A stretch of 64,000 nt of DNA from positions 1-64,000 of the forward strand of contig JAJDUM010000024.1 in NCBI GenBank assembly GCA_022826645.1, read 5' to 3'. The first letter of the stretch is position 1. Every line of letters begins with the position of its first letter. A program made the position numbers and the translations under genes. Below the pieces are notes generated by a model, which saw nothing but the letters and a program-made list of their open reading frames with translations, was not told the DNA's origin and did not search any database. This DNA is from Candidatus Poribacteria bacterium (lineage in GTDB: Bacteria > Poribacteria > WGA-4E > PCPOR2b). Below, piece after piece: positions 35,159 through 44,918 of this stretch.

Positions 35159-37108
35159 ATGCCTACAAGATCTAACGCATCTAATCTGTCTCCGGCAAAA
35201 CGTGCAATTTTAATTGGCATGGACGGAGCGAGTATGGAACTGGTTAAAAATGTGATTGATTGGGGACACGCCCCGAACATGGGTCGGCTCCTTGAGCGAG
35301 GGGTCTTTCGACCGATGCTCGGCGTTTTTCCGACCCTGACCCCGCCGGGTTGGACAGCACTCGGCACCGGTTCATGGCCCGGTACGCACCGGGTGATGGA
35401 TTTTAACATTCGCGCCTTGGGAGAACCGCTGGATAAGACTGTTTGGGGCATCAATACGGGATTATGTCAATCTGAATACATCTGGAATTTGGTGGAACGG
35501 GCAGGAAGAACACCGATTCTTGTTAAATGGGAAATGTCATGGCCCCCAACGGTAACGACCGGAATTCAGGTAGAGGGCACGGGACCCGGTGTATCCAACC
35601 ACCATCAGGTTGCGGGATATCACCTTTTTGTCAGTGGGAAATGGACACCCCGTCCGATCGGTGGCGAGCGAGATCCAGAGACACTGGATCCAAGCGGGTT
35701 ACAAGATGTTAGCGATATCGATCCGGTCACAATAGAATCAGTTGACGGAAAAGGGTGGACCGATCTGCCGGATTCGGTTCAGCCGCCGCGCGAAGTAGAA
35801 TTAACAATCCAACCACTCGCGCGGGGACGCGCAGATATGAACCGGGGAAAACAGGGAGCTCCCAAGCCCTTCTTTGGGATGATTTATGCGAGTGGAGAGA
35901 ACGGCTATGATTGTGTGCGGATATGTCGAAGCCGATCTGGCACTGATATCGTTACAGAACTTGGTGTGGGAGATTGGAGTGATTTTTGGTTGGATACCTT
36001 TGAGATTGATGGGTCGGAGGTGGAGGGGTATGTCCGTATGAAACTGATTACCCTCACCCCAAATGCTGATGCGTTTGAATTATTCGTCCCGCAGATCTGG
36101 CCCCGTGAGGGTTATACGGTTCCTGGTGAAATTGCAACCGAGATTGATCAGGAAATTGGTACTTTCCTTCAGAATCCTGGTCGCGATGCGTTGGGTGTGA
36201 TCGACGATGACACATACTTTGAGACCTTAGAATACCACCATCAGCGACTTGCCGATGTCGCAGAGCAACTAACGAAGACCCGCGAGTGGGATGTCCTCAT
36301 GGTAGAAACGCACGCGCCAGATTACACTAGCCACTTCTTCTTGAGTCAGGCAGATGAAATCAGCGGTGCACCTCCCGAAACAGTTCAACGGTGCCGAGAT
36401 GGCGTCATTCGCACATACGCATCAACAGATCGGATGATCGGACGCGTGATGGAACTTGCGGACGACGACACCGTTGTCCTCGTTTGCTCAGACCATGGTG
36501 GAACCCCGAACCAATTTCGGTCAGTCAATATTACCGAGGTGTTGGAAGAGGCAGGCTTCATCGTCTACAAGGAGGGGACACGAGAGATCGATTGGTCGAA
36601 GACGCGCGCAGTCGACGTTGGCTTGGTGCATGTCTTTATCAACCTCAGGGGCCGTGAACCGGATGGCATTGTTGATCCGGCGGATTATGAGGCGACACAG
36701 CGCGAGATCATTGCCGCCCTCCACGCGTATAAAGATCCTGCGACCGGCAGACATCCATTCTCCCTCGCGCTGACACACGCTGATGCCGAGATGGTGAACC
36801 TCACCAGCAATCTCGTGGGGGATGTGGTTTATGCCCTACGTCCAGAATTTGATGGCGCACACGGCAAACAACTTCCGTCCGTCAGCTTCGGCATCGGTGG
36901 GCAGCATTCAACATTTATACTTTCGGGTGCGGGCGTCCGTCAGGGGGTGGCACTCCAACGGCAGGTGCGTGTAATTGATGTTGCGCCGACACTTTGTCAT
37001 TTGTTGGGTCTCCCCATGCCCCGGAATGTAGAAGGGGGCGTTGTGTATGAAGCGTTGGAGGATCCAGATTGGCACCTGAACGCCCTTGAGACTTTGGCGA
37101 AAGATTAA
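35159..37108 (+). CDS. Alkaline-phosphatase superfamily phosphodiesterase
   Basis: The 649-residue product belongs to the type I phosphodiesterase / nucleotide pyrophosphatase group. The first metal aspartate is in AILIGMDGASMELV, the nucleophilic threonine in FPTLTPPGWTALGTG, and further metal ligands in ETHAPDYTSHF, VCSDHGGTPNQF and a late GGQHSTF. No signal peptide is visible, so it is probably cytosolic. A consensus promoter precedes it and a strong terminator follows, so it is a single-gene unit. Substrate unknown; phosphonate, nucleotide or lipid head groups are all possible. Confidence 0.87.
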   Translation: MPTRSNASNLSPAKRAILIGMDGASMELVKNVIDWGHAPNMGRLLERGVFRPMLGVFPTLTPPGWTALGTGSWPGTHRVMDFNIRALGEPLDKTVWGINTGLCQSEYIWNLVERAGRTPILVKWEMSWPPTVTTGIQVEGTGPGVSNHHQVAGYHLFVSGKWTPRPIGGERDPETLDPSGLQDVSDIDPVTIESVDGKGWTDLPDSVQPPREVELTIQPLARGRADMNRGKQGAPKPFFGMIYASGENGYDCVRICRSRSGTDIVTELGVGDWSDFWLDTFEIDGSEVEGYVRMKLITLTPNADAFELFVPQIWPREGYTVPGEIATEIDQEIGTFLQNPGRDALGVIDDDTYFETLEYHHQRLADVAEQLTKTREWDVLMVETHAPDYTSHFFLSQADEISGAPPETVQRCRDGVIRTYASTDRMIGRVMELADDDTVVLVCSDHGGTPNQFRSVNITEVLEEAGFIVYKEGTREIDWSKTRAVDVGLVHVFINLRGREPDGIVDPADYEATQREIIAALHAYKDPATGRHPFSLALTHADAEMVNLTSNLVGDVVYALRPEFDGAHGKQLPSVSFGIGGQHSTFILSGAGVRQGVALQRQVRVIDVAPTLCHLLGLPMPRNVEGGVVYEALEDPDWHLNALETLAKD

Positions 37109-37116
37109 TTTAGATC

Positions 37117-37153
37117 AAGGGGCAAGGGTGCGATCGTACCCTTGCCCCTTTTT
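37117..37153 (+). terminator. Rho-independent terminator
   Basis: AAGGGGCAAGGGT (37117-37129) and ACCCTTGCCCCTT (37138-37150) form a perfect 13-bp stem around an 8-nt loop, followed by TTT. It ends the phosphodiesterase transcript; its arms would also fold in the opposite direction. Confidence 0.88.
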
Positions 37154-37244
37154 CCCTCGTTCACGCATTCCTGCTTGAATTATCTTTATCAATATGTTAA
37201 AATATAATTAACCAAAACCAACATAATTGAGCGAGGTGATGGTC

Positions 37245-40200
37245 ATGGAAATCTTACAAGAACTAAATGAGAAGCAACGAGATGCTGCATCCCACACAAC
37301 TGGTGCGCTGCTCGTTGTAGCGGGACCTGGTACCGGCAAAACCAATGTCATCACCCACCGAATCGCACATCTGACCCGAAACCATCACGTGGCACCAGCG
37401 CAGATTTTCGCGGTTACCTTCACGAACAAAGCCGCCCACGAAATGCTTACGCGGATCAAGATACTGCTGGGTACAACGCAAGGGTTAGAGGTGCGCATCC
37501 ACACCTTCCATGCATTTTGCGTACGCCTGCTGCGTGAACACGCGGAAAAGATTGGCTTGGGAACAGATTTCGCGATTTTCAGTCAGGAAACGCAGGACGA
37601 AGTGCTCATTGAATGCCTGCGCGAACTCCGTCTGAATCGGATTAGCTATCCCCCATGGCTGTTGCGCGATATCATCGGGACCTGTAAGCTAAAGCTGGAA
37701 GATCCCACCTCAAATCGGGACGAGATTCGGTTAGGCGACGGGACTGTTATCAACGATCCAGAGGAAGTAGAAAACATCCTGAACCTTCTCAAAGCCTATC
37801 AAACCAAACTCGGCTCGCACAACGCCCTTGATTTTGACGATCTGATTTCTCGGTCGGTTGAAGCACTTGAACAGGTGCCCGACGTACGCGCACAGTACCA
37901 CCGCGATATCCGTTTCATCCTCGTCGATGAATACCAAGACATCAACGCTGCGCAGTATGCCCTGCTCAAACTTACTGCGCGCTCTCCTGAACATAACGTG
38001 ATGGTCGTTGCGGACGAAGATCAATCAATCTATAGTTGGCGCGGCTCTGACCCCAGGTATATTGATCGGTTCAAGAAGGACTTCAATCCTGCGGTGATTG
38101 AGTTAGAGGAACACTATCGGTGCAGCGAGAGGATCCTGCGGGCTGCTGGGGCAGTGATAGCCAGAAACACCCGCCAGAAAGAGAGCGTCCTGACCACACA
38201 CAGAGGCGTTGGAAACACCCTTTATCACTACGCGATCGATACCCCGGATCGAGAGGCAAATCTCGTCATTAGACTTATCCGAGGGCTTGTAAAGGAGCAT
38301 CATTATTCTTACGGTGACATAGCGATATTCTACCGAACTCACCAGTTGGCGGACACGTTAGTGGATCGGCTGCACCAAGAGCGAATTCCATTTCAACGTA
38401 TTGGACGCACCAATTCGTTCCAGGAGGAGCACGCACAGGGAATTATCTCGCATCTAAATTTCATTCAATGGCAGCTCCCTCGCGATATCGAAAAGGCAAT
38501 CAATTTTCCGCAGCAGTTAATCGACGATCTGACATTAGTTCGGTTGAAATGGCTTGCACAACAGAAAGGCATTACGCTAATTGAGCTGCTAAGAAAGATC
38601 GATGACTATCCACGTGACGCGGGGCCCCTCACCCGCAGGAATGTGCGTCAATTCTTCCAACAGATTGATGATTTCCAGAGTGGTACCGAAGGGGAGCCGA
38701 TTCACCCGATCGCGAATCGGCTGTTCGATCTCCTCTCGCAACGACGTAGCCCGTACCAATCCGAAGATCTGAACGAAATCGAGAATCAGCCGGAACTTCC
38801 CGGACTTCGGGCTGCAACGGATTCGTTATATGGTGCCATCAATCGCGGAGACCCCATCCACCTGATTGCAAGCTACGGGATTGATTCGTACTGTGCTGCC
38901 CACATCGTAAAAAGCACCCTGAAGCGATACCTCGACCTCTCAATCGGTATAGATCTGCTGCCTCCCGATTCGCCTCCCAATCCCGCAATGAATGCAAACG
39001 GAGTTACCATTTTGATTGGAGATTTCGGGGATGTGCCAGCCGGTGAAAATACAACAATCCTTCTTGGTTCTGCTGAGAGCGGAGATGGAAACGTCATTGA
39101 ACTTGGTAAGTCCGGGGCTACTCAGTTCCGCAGCGTTGCGGCATTGAAATTGTGTCAACGACTCCTGAGCGACTTTGAAAAGCCGAACCTCGCGGATATG
39201 ATCGTCTATGACCTCGAAACAATCGACAACAACCCGAAAACTGCCGAGATCATTGAGATCTATGCTAATCGTCTGAGCGCAGTCGGAAATAAGATCCAGA
39301 GTTATCACCAATATGTAAAACCGACAGGTAGAATCCCGCAATCGAGCACACGCATTCACAACATTAATAACGAAACTGTCGCAAATGAACCCGGCATCGA
39401 AACGGTGCTGCCAAAGTTCCTGAGTTTCATTCAGGATCGCATTTTGATCGGTCACAATATCACTAACTTTGATAACCCGGTGCTTGAACGTGATTTAGGA
39501 CGGTATCTGAAATGTGGACTTCCCAATCCGTACTACGATACGCTTGCCACGGCGCAGCGCCTATATCCACGCGAAAGTTGTAGTTTAGAAGCCCTTGCGA
39601 CGAAATTCGGTATCGAGCATGGAACGATGCACCGGGCGGATGAAGATGTTGAGGTCAACCACCAGGTATTTGATGCTCTCATCAGAGAGGATCTCCGTCG
39701 TTGCGAACTGAAATCTTTGCCTGAACTTTTACCCTTGGTCGGGATTGGAATCCTTGCTGCACAGGGCAAGCAACAGGAAGGTAGAGCAGACGAAGAGATA
39801 GCGGAGGAGTTGAAACCGTTTTATCAGGCTGCTGCACGCTACCTTCAGACCCATAAGCCAGATTTGGATTGGCTCACCGCATCGTTAGACCCCGTGGAAC
39901 AAGAATCAGTTCAGGATTTCGTCAGTACGCTCACTCAGACAAAGACAGAAGAATCATCTGAAGATAGGGACTGGCAGGCGAGACGGGCAAAATTTATGAA
40001 TGGCGTTTTACATTTTGAAACTATCAGTACGGAAAGGCGTCTTACGAATTTTCTTGACTACCAGAAACTGATTAACAGTGCCGATGAAATGGAGACTGAG
40101 GCAGACAAAATTACGTTGATGACGCTACACGCAGCCAAGGGAACAGAGTTTCCTGCTGTTATTATCCTGGGGCTTGAAGACGGGACATTCCCGATTCGGC

Positions 40201-40400
40201 GCCCAGACCAGCCCCTCGCAGAACTTGAGGAGGAACGCCGTCTATTTTACGTGGGCATGACGCGTGCTCAAGCGCGGCTTTATCTCACTTCCGTCGTCCG
40301 CCGTAGGAGTAACTATGAGCGTGGGAGTTCAATGTTCCTCCGCGAAATTCCCTCCAACCTAATTGAGCATTGGCACCGTGGCATGAACCGGAAACGGTAA
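37245..40400 (+). CDS. UvrD/Rep-type helicase with inserted DEDDh exonuclease domain
   Basis: A superfamily 1 DNA helicase of 1051 residues. The N-terminal motor has Walker A VAGPGTGKTN (about residue 26), VDEYQDINAAQ (about 228) and ADEDQSIYSWRG (about 257); the second motor half ends with TLHAAKGTEFPAVI (about 961) and EEERRLFYVGMTRA. Between them lie two extra pieces. Residues about 530-620 (DPIHLIASYGIDSYCAAHIVKSTLKR...ILIGDFGDVP) vaguely resemble a degenerate DHH phosphoesterase. Residues 650-820 are a complete DnaQ-like 3'-5' exonuclease: D656/E658 in YDLETID, H737 and D743 in GHNITNFD, and H796/D801 in HRADEDVEV. I chose ATG 37245 for its GAGG eight bases upstream. A repair or replication-fork role is likely. 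Confidence 0.9.
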   Translation: MEILQELNEKQRDAASHTTGALLVVAGPGTGKTNVITHRIAHLTRNHHVAPAQIFAVTFTNKAAHEMLTRIKILLGTTQGLEVRIHTFHAFCVRLLREHAEKIGLGTDFAIFSQETQDEVLIECLRELRLNRISYPPWLLRDIIGTCKLKLEDPTSNRDEIRLGDGTVINDPEEVENILNLLKAYQTKLGSHNALDFDDLISRSVEALEQVPDVRAQYHRDIRFILVDEYQDINAAQYALLKLTARSPEHNVMVVADEDQSIYSWRGSDPRYIDRFKKDFNPAVIELEEHYRCSERILRAAGAVIARNTRQKESVLTTHRGVGNTLYHYAIDTPDREANLVIRLIRGLVKEHHYSYGDIAIFYRTHQLADTLVDRLHQERIPFQRIGRTNSFQEEHAQGIISHLNFIQWQLPRDIEKAINFPQQLIDDLTLVRLKWLAQQKGITLIELLRKIDDYPRDAGPLTRRNVRQFFQQIDDFQSGTEGEPIHPIANRLFDLLSQRRSPYQSEDLNEIENQPELPGLRAATDSLYGAINRGDPIHLIASYGIDSYCAAHIVKSTLKRYLDLSIGIDLLPPDSPPNPAMNANGVTILIGDFGDVPAGENTTILLGSAESGDGNVIELGKSGATQFRSVAALKLCQRLLSDFEKPNLADMIVYDLETIDNNPKTAEIIEIYANRLSAVGNKIQSYHQYVKPTGRIPQSSTRIHNINNETVANEPGIETVLPKFLSFIQDRILIGHNITNFDNPVLERDLGRYLKCGLPNPYYDTLATAQRLYPRESCSLEALATKFGIEHGTMHRADEDVEVNHQVFDALIREDLRRCELKSLPELLPLVGIGILAAQGKQQEGRADEEIAEELKPFYQAAARYLQTHKPDLDWLTASLDPVEQESVQDFVSTLTQTKTEESSEDRDWQARRAKFMNGVLHFETISTERRLTNFLDYQKLINSADEMETEADKITLMTLHAAKGTEFPAVIILGLEDGTFPIRRPDQPLAELEEERRLFYVGMTRAQARLYLTSVVRRRSNYERGSSMFLREIPSNLIEHWHRGMNRKR

Positions 40401-40439
40401 CACCCCGTCCAACCAAGCTCCGAATCCGCTGACTCCCCC

Positions 40440-41963
40440 ATGACTAAACCACCGCTCATTAGAATGCACGGTATCACTAAGCAGTTTGACAAAGTCATAG
40501 CGAATGATGCTGCAAACTTCTCGCTACAACAGGGTGAAATCCATGCGATCATCGGAGAAAACGGTGCCGGCAAATCGACGTTGATGAAGATTCTCTACGG
40601 GCTCCATCAACCGAACGGTGGGGAGATCTATTTTCGGGATGAGCACGTCCAGATTGACAGTCCCCGTGCCGCGATTAAACTTGGCATCGGTATGGTGCAG
40701 CAGCACTTCACACTTATCCCGGCGTTGACCGCTCTCGAAAATATTGTCTTAGCGAAAGAGCCACGCCGCTTCAAAACCCTCCTCGCTACAGCGACAGCAC
40801 ATCGGACTATCACAGCGCTCGCGAATCAACTCGGCTTCCAGCTTGATCTCAATGCGAAGATCGAATCTCTCCCTATTGGTGCTCAGCAGTATGTAGAAAT
40901 TCTCAAAGCCCTCTATCATGGTGCAAAGATCTTAATCCTTGATGAACCTACCGCGGTGCTTGCACCACAGGAGATTACTGGACTATTTGACTGTCTGCGC
41001 GGACTGAAAGCGGAGGGAACGAGTGTCATTCTGATTACCCACAAGCTCAGTGAGGTCATGGCTATTGCTGATACAATTACGGTAATGCACAGTGGCAAAT
41101 CGGTTGCATCACTTCCGAGAGCGGAGACGGATACCGCTGAACTGTCCGAACTAATGATAGGGAAAAGAACTTTCAACGACGTGCCAACACGGAAGCGGTC
41201 CGATAAACCGAGCGAGCCTATGCTGCATCTGGATGACGTTATACTGCACGCTGAAAACGGGCGGGCCCTGCTGGATGGGGTTGCGCTCGACGTTTTCGCG
41301 GGGGAGATTGTAGGGATTGCTGGCGTGGAAGGAAACGGACAGAGCGAACTCATTGAGATACTAACAGGGCTCCGGAAAAGTGACAGCGGAACGATTACGC
41401 TAAATAGGGAGTCACTTGCTAACCGATCACCGGCTGAAGTTCGTCGAAGGCGTGTGGTACATCTACCCTCAGACCGACATCGTCACGGCATCAGTCTTGA
41501 TGACCGGATTGATGAAAATCTGATTCTCGGCAGCCATAATCAACCTCCCTTTTGCCGCCATGGATTGCTGAAACGGAAAGCCGCTCGGCAATGCGCAAAT
41601 GACGCCATCGAAAAGTACGAAATCCGTGCTGGCGGTGTAGATCTGCCAATCCGCACTCTCTCCGGTGGCAATCAACAGAAAGTCGTTGTAGCGCGCGAAT
41701 TGGAGAGCAACCCCGAACTGATCATTGCAGCACACCCCACACGCGGACTGGATATCAACGCAGCTCAGTTTGTACATCAGCAGTTAATCGATGCTCGTAA
41801 CCGGTCGAAAGGAATTTTACTCATCTCTGCGGATCTGGAGGAACTCTTGACCCTGAGCGACCGGATAGCGGTGATGTATAACGGCAAAATTGTCGGTATT
41901 CTACAGCCATCGGCGACAGATGAAGCGGAACTTGGCGCGCTGATGCTCGGTGGCTCGATATAG
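40440..41963 (+). CDS. Two-domain ABC ATPase, nucleoside/simple-sugar importer type
   Basis: The 507-residue protein contains two fused ABC domains, as in YufO/NupO and RbsA-type importers. The first has GENGAGKST and LDEPTAVLAPQE; the second has GVEGNGQSE (a degenerate Walker A without the usual lysine), LSGGNQQKVVVARE and AAHPTRGLDINA. Such ATPases need two membrane permeases and a BmpA-like binding lipoprotein, normally encoded next door, but none is found here: 489 bp without a gene follow. It may pair with distant subunits or be a leftover. It starts 37 bp after the helicase. Confidence 0.9.
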   Translation: MTKPPLIRMHGITKQFDKVIANDAANFSLQQGEIHAIIGENGAGKSTLMKILYGLHQPNGGEIYFRDEHVQIDSPRAAIKLGIGMVQQHFTLIPALTALENIVLAKEPRRFKTLLATATAHRTITALANQLGFQLDLNAKIESLPIGAQQYVEILKALYHGAKILILDEPTAVLAPQEITGLFDCLRGLKAEGTSVILITHKLSEVMAIADTITVMHSGKSVASLPRAETDTAELSELMIGKRTFNDVPTRKRSDKPSEPMLHLDDVILHAENGRALLDGVALDVFAGEIVGIAGVEGNGQSELIEILTGLRKSDSGTITLNRESLANRSPAEVRRRRVVHLPSDRHRHGISLDDRIDENLILGSHNQPPFCRHGLLKRKAARQCANDAIEKYEIRAGGVDLPIRTLSGGNQQKVVVARELESNPELIIAAHPTRGLDINAAQFVHQQLIDARNRSKGILLISADLEELLTLSDRIAVMYNGKIVGILQPSATDEAELGALMLGGSI

Positions 41964-42452
41964 TGTCTCACCCTTGAGAAGATCACGAGCCTTTACGGCG
42001 GTGAGCGCACTGTGAAACCGGTAAAGCAAATTAAACCTCCCCATAACTCAATTGTAATAACTGCGCAAAACAGTAAACCAACCTAAGCTGTACTTAGCAA
42101 GAATTCATCAGTCTCCCATTAACCTTAAAGGGCTCTATCTTTCAGTCCACTGTATCGGCTTGTAGAGAAAAAAGGAATCTTCCGGCCGCTTTCAGACAGC
42201 TGTGTATCAGCGGCAGCTTACCTGATCTCGCCGGTCGTTTGCGTGTGACTAGCAAGATCATTTTTTCTATAGGTAACCCCAATTGTTACTTAGACAGTTA
42301 TAGGTATTCGAATATTACCACTTGAAAACACCTTTGTGGAAATCTCTCTGCGATGGATGCGGAAAGGTAACCTGAAGCAACGCAACAATCCAATACATCC
42401 TCTCCAAGCACCAGTGGAGTGATAACTTGGTCTTATAAAGTAGGGAGTCGAT
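41964..42452. other. 489-bp region without a recognisable gene
   Basis: No credible frame, RNA gene or repeat was found here. It occupies the place where the permease genes for the preceding ABC ATPase would be expected. The last 40 bp before 42453 contain a TTATAA that could be part of the promoter of the ABC-2 operon. Confidence 0.4.
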
Positions 42453-43373
42453 ATGAATTTGGTTCAAATTGAAAACGTAAGCAAACAGTTTGGGGACTTC
42501 ACAGCTGTTGACAACGTATCCTTCAATATTGAAAAGGGATCTGTGTACGGACTGTTAGGTCCGAACGGTGCTGGTAAAACCACCACTATCCGGATGATGA
42601 TGAATATCATCGCTCCGGATTCAGGGACGATTATCTTCGATGGAAATCGCAAGAGTAGGGATTTTGCGGATCAGATTGGGTATCTGCCAGAAGAGCGAGG
42701 GCTTTATCGAAAAATGAAGGTGAAAGATGTGGTCTTTTTCATGGCAGAATTAAGAGGCATGGGCCGCGCAGATGCTTTCAATGAAATTGACCGCTGGTTG
42801 CAGAAGATGGATCTGGTCGAATGGGAAGACAAGAAGATTGAGGAGCTATCGAAGGGCATGGCGCAGAAGATTCAATTTATCGCCACCGTCATCCACAAAC
42901 CTGAATTAATCATCCTCGATGAACCCTTCTCGGGTCTAGACCCCATCAATATGACACTGTTGAAAGATCTTATGCTTGAACTCAACACCAATGGTGCGAC
43001 TATCATTTTTTCTACACACATTATGGAACAAGCCGAAAGATTATGTGAAAAGATCTGCCTGGTAAACGCGGGCAAAATTGTGCTTGAGGGGGATTTAAGG
43101 GAAATCAAAAAATCCTTCGGTAGGAGTTCAGTAGAGATTGCGTATTCGGGAAATGTCGATCTGATAAGAAACTCGCGACATGTCGAGAGTTGTAATGACT
43201 ACGGTCAATATGTAGAGGTTAAGCTACGTGCTCCAGAACAGTATAGCGCGCTTCTGCGGGAACTTGTCGAAGCCTCGGTGGATATAACCCGATTTGAACT
43301 GATGGAACCCACACTTCATGAGATATTCGTTCAGAGTGTGCAAGGGGAAGGGAGGCACCCAAATGCTGCGTAA
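42453..43373 (+). CDS. ABC-2 type transporter ATP-binding protein (NatA-like)
   Basis: A single ABC ATPase domain: LLGPNGAGKTTTIRM (Walker A), GYLPEERGLYRKMKV (Q-loop), LSKGMAQKIQF (signature), LIILDEPFSGLDPIN (Walker B) and FSTHIMEQAE (switch histidine), followed by a C-terminal region of about 80 residues. At 306 residues it matches NatA-type exporters, which move sodium, drugs or lipids outward with an ABC-2 permease. The permease gene overlaps its last 11 bases, so the pair is translationally coupled. Confidence 0.93.
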   Translation: MNLVQIENVSKQFGDFTAVDNVSFNIEKGSVYGLLGPNGAGKTTTIRMMMNIIAPDSGTIIFDGNRKSRDFADQIGYLPEERGLYRKMKVKDVVFFMAELRGMGRADAFNEIDRWLQKMDLVEWEDKKIEELSKGMAQKIQFIATVIHKPELIILDEPFSGLDPINMTLLKDLMLELNTNGATIIFSTHIMEQAERLCEKICLVNAGKIVLEGDLREIKKSFGRSSVEIAYSGNVDLIRNSRHVESCNDYGQYVEVKLRAPEQYSALLRELVEASVDITRFELMEPTLHEIFVQSVQGEGRHPNAA

Positions 43374-44712
43374 GGTCATTACAGTTATCAAGAGAGAATA
43401 CATAACGCGGGTCAAAACGAAGGGGTTTGTGGCATCGATTCTACTGATGCCGGTGATGATGTTTATTGTAATGGTCCTTCCCAGTCTGATGATGACATTG
43501 CAGCACAAATCCGATGAGATAAAAACCGTTATCGTTTTTGATGAAACCGGGGACATCTTCTCCAAAATGCAGGAGGCTCTTGATGAAAACCCGTTTTTCC
43601 AACACAAAGGAAAGCGGGTGTACCGGTTGATTGAAAAACCCTCAGATTTCAACGGCAATATAGAGGCGAAAGAACAACTGAATCAACAGCTTGAAGCGAA
43701 AGAGATTCACGGGTATATCGAAATTCCACAAGATGTCTTTGAACAGCTCGAAGTCAACTATTACGCAAAAAACGTCACGAACTTTGAGGTGCAAGGTGCG
43801 TTCAGAGGGATGATATCGCGAATTGTCACCAACAAACGACTGGAGGATAAAGGGTATGCTGCACACGAAGTCAGAGACCTGATGCGACGGATAAGATTCA
43901 CGGAGTACGCCGTTACCGCTAAAACAGAAAAGACCAAAGGTGAGGAAACAAGCAAGGTCGAAAGCCAAGAAACGGCCATGGTTAAATTAGGATTGACTTA
44001 TGTCTTGACTTTTTCCCTATATCTTTTTACCCTGCTGTACGGTGCCTCGGTGATGAGGAGCGTACTCGAAGAGAAAACAACCCGCATTGTGGAAGTGATT
44101 ATCTCTTCTATCCAGCCGCATCAACTACTGCTTGGCAAAATAGTTGGTGTCTGTTTGGTATGCCTCACTATGTTCTTAATCTGGGGCGGTTGTGCCGTTC
44201 TGCTATTGATAAACATCAATCCTATCTTGGGACTATTTGGAATACAGGAATTACCCCCGGCACTCGTTGGCGTTACCGATATCATCAAATCAACGGGAGC
44301 ATCAGCGTTTCTGTACTTTTTGATCTATTTTGTATCGGGGTTCTTTCTCTTCTCTACCCTCTATGCCGTTGCTGGTGCAGTATGCAACAGCGACGAGGAA
44401 GCACAACAGATCGCAACTCCTATCGTGATGACGTTAATTATTCCTTTTATGTTGATGTTCGGCCTCTTTCGCGCTCCAGACTCCACATTGACCATAGTCC
44501 TTTCGCATCTCCCACTTTTCTCTCCCCTTATTATGTTCATGAGAATCAGCGTACTTACCCCACCGGTGTGGGAAATTCTACTCAATCTCGCCGTGATGAT
44601 TGCAACAATTTTAGGCGCAATCTTGGTCATGGGTAAAATATACAAAACCGGCATACTAATGTATGGTAAGCGGCCAACGATAGGTGAGTTATGGAAGTGG
44701 CTGCGCTATTAG
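43363..44712 (+). CDS. ABC-2 type transporter permease (NatB-like)
   Basis: A 449-residue membrane protein with one N-terminal transmembrane helix (ASILLMPVMMFIVMVLPSLM), a large extracellular loop of about 170 residues, and about five C-terminal helices (LTYVLTFSLYLFTLLYGASVM, IVGVCLVCLTMFLIWGG and others). This is the usual layout of NatB/YhaP exporter permeases. I chose ATG 43363, since the 43318 start would add 15 residues that overlap the ATPase. It forms an exporter with the preceding ATPase; the cargo is not evident. Confidence 0.9.
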   Translation: MLRKVITVIKREYITRVKTKGFVASILLMPVMMFIVMVLPSLMMTLQHKSDEIKTVIVFDETGDIFSKMQEALDENPFFQHKGKRVYRLIEKPSDFNGNIEAKEQLNQQLEAKEIHGYIEIPQDVFEQLEVNYYAKNVTNFEVQGAFRGMISRIVTNKRLEDKGYAAHEVRDLMRRIRFTEYAVTAKTEKTKGEETSKVESQETAMVKLGLTYVLTFSLYLFTLLYGASVMRSVLEEKTTRIVEVIISSIQPHQLLLGKIVGVCLVCLTMFLIWGGCAVLLLININPILGLFGIQELPPALVGVTDIIKSTGASAFLYFLIYFVSGFFLFSTLYAVAGAVCNSDEEAQQIATPIVMTLIIPFMLMFGLFRAPDSTLTIVLSHLPLFSPLIMFMRISVLTPPVWEILLNLAVMIATILGAILVMGKIYKTGILMYGKRPTIGELWKWLRY

Positions 44713-44800
44713 TTCGCTATTGAGGATCGGAATTGTATAGGGGATATTAGACTGGAATCTCCATAATAGGGACAGGCAGCCTAGGGTCATTTAGTTTTTC

Positions 44801-44823
44801 TGTAGGAGGGATTTCCAAATCCC
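44801..44823. repeat. Short palindromic repeat
   Basis: GGGATTT (44808-44814) and AAATCCC (44817-44823) form a 7-bp palindrome with a 2-nt centre, within TGTAGGAGGG-type sequence. A related TAGGAGCGACTTCCC follows. It lies between convergent genes, as other palindromes in this window do. Confidence 0.35.
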
Positions 44824-44918
44824 GACACTTCACTTTAGGAGCGACTTCCCGACCCCGACTGTTCAAACAAAATGGGTAAAAACCTAAAACTGAATAGCCC
44901 TAACAGGCAGCCGGTTGG

